The notes beneath the pieces were generated by a model that was not told the DNA's origin, made no database searches, and saw only the letters and a list, made by a program, of their open reading frames with translations. The translations under genes were made by a program, and so were the position numbers. This document shows, piece by piece, positions 5,325 through 5,388 of a stretch of DNA of 5,388 bases. The stretch is from assembly GCA_009392095.1 (NCBI GenBank), contig VFHF01000239.1, positions 1 through 5,388 on the forward strand, given 5' to 3'. Source of the stretch: SAR202 cluster bacterium (lineage in GTDB: Bacteria; Chloroflexota; Dehalococcoidia; Lucifugimonadales; UBA3495). Within the stretch, counting starts at the first letter, position 1. Each line of letters starts with the position of its first letter.

Positions 5325-5354
5325 TTGACAAATTAACATTCAGTGTGCTAAAAT
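5325..5354 (+). promoter_or_regulatory. Strong sigma-70 type promoter reading out of the window
   Basis: TTGACA (5325-5330) is a perfect -35 hexamer. After an 18-bp spacer comes TAAAAT (5349-5354), five of six matches to TATAAT, preceded by TG at 5346-5347 in the extended -10 position. It points rightward, away from the CinA-like operon, to a gene starting beyond 5388. Transcription would begin near 5361; no start codon is seen in the remaining 28 bases. Confidence 0.75.
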
Positions 5355-5388
5355 ACGTAGGCGCTTCAACAAAAGGTTGGGGCTATTT

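Noticed and set aside
5325..5351. Possible CIRCE (HrcA) element, because GTGTGCTAA at 5343-5351 is close to GAGTGCTAA
   Set aside because: The left arm that should read TTAGCACTC is not present at the required 9-bp distance (TTGACAAAT instead). The match is explained by the extended -10 box.
1..5388. A novel defence, mobile or biosynthetic system
   Set aside because: All six genes fall in known metabolic, transport or small zinc-ribbon families. No nuclease, reverse transcriptase, toxin pair, integrase or CRISPR repeat was found.

Overview
The window reads as an ordinary chromosomal stretch of a moderately GC-rich bacterium. The family mix (isochorismatase-like hydrolase, GMC oxidoreductase, EamA transporter, a two-ribbon zinc protein with a Gly tail, a RidA-superfamily protein, a divergent CinA-C protein) and the intergenic elements built on TGTCATTCTGAG and GAAGAATCT remind me of Chloroflexota, especially Dehalococcoidia/SAR202-like genomes. 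That placement is from memory and is not proven by the sequence. There are no rRNA or tRNA genes, CRISPR array, transposase or phage genes.

Layout. Positions 1-403 are non-coding and carry two imperfect inverted-repeat elements (57-139 and 180-270) and a consensus TATAAT box. A plus-strand run follows: a cysteine hydrolase (404-925), a GMC-family FAD oxidoreductase (959-2488) and a ten-helix EamA-type transporter (about 2554-3450, TTG start). The gaps are 33 and 65 nt and no terminator is visible between them, so they could be one transcript. A separate plus-strand gene (3689-4015) encodes a small double zinc-ribbon protein; an extended -10 box lies about 160 nt upstream, implying a long 5' leader.

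The right part is on the minus strand: a stand-alone CinA C-terminal domain protein (5179 down to 4691), then a RidA-superfamily protein (4650 down to 4189), ending in a clear intrinsic terminator (4121 down to 4076). The region left of that terminator is convergent. From 5180 to the right edge, the DNA is a divergent control region: two dyads (5218-5231 and 5235-5261) and a strong rightward promoter (TTGACA, 18 bp, TAAAAT with an extended TG) for a gene beyond the window.

How the genes fit together. The hydrolase, oxidoreductase and transporter plausibly handle an unidentified small molecule (amide hydrolysis, alcohol oxidation, membrane transport), but no substrate can be read from the sequence. 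The CinA-like and RidA-like proteins belong to families that in other organisms deal with damaged or reactive nitrogen metabolites, so a housekeeping metabolite-repair operon is a reasonable guess. I found no convincing new biological system. The best leads are the paired repeat elements, the CinA protein with altered active-site motifs, the structured leader of the zinc-ribbon gene, and the dyad-rich divergent promoter region.
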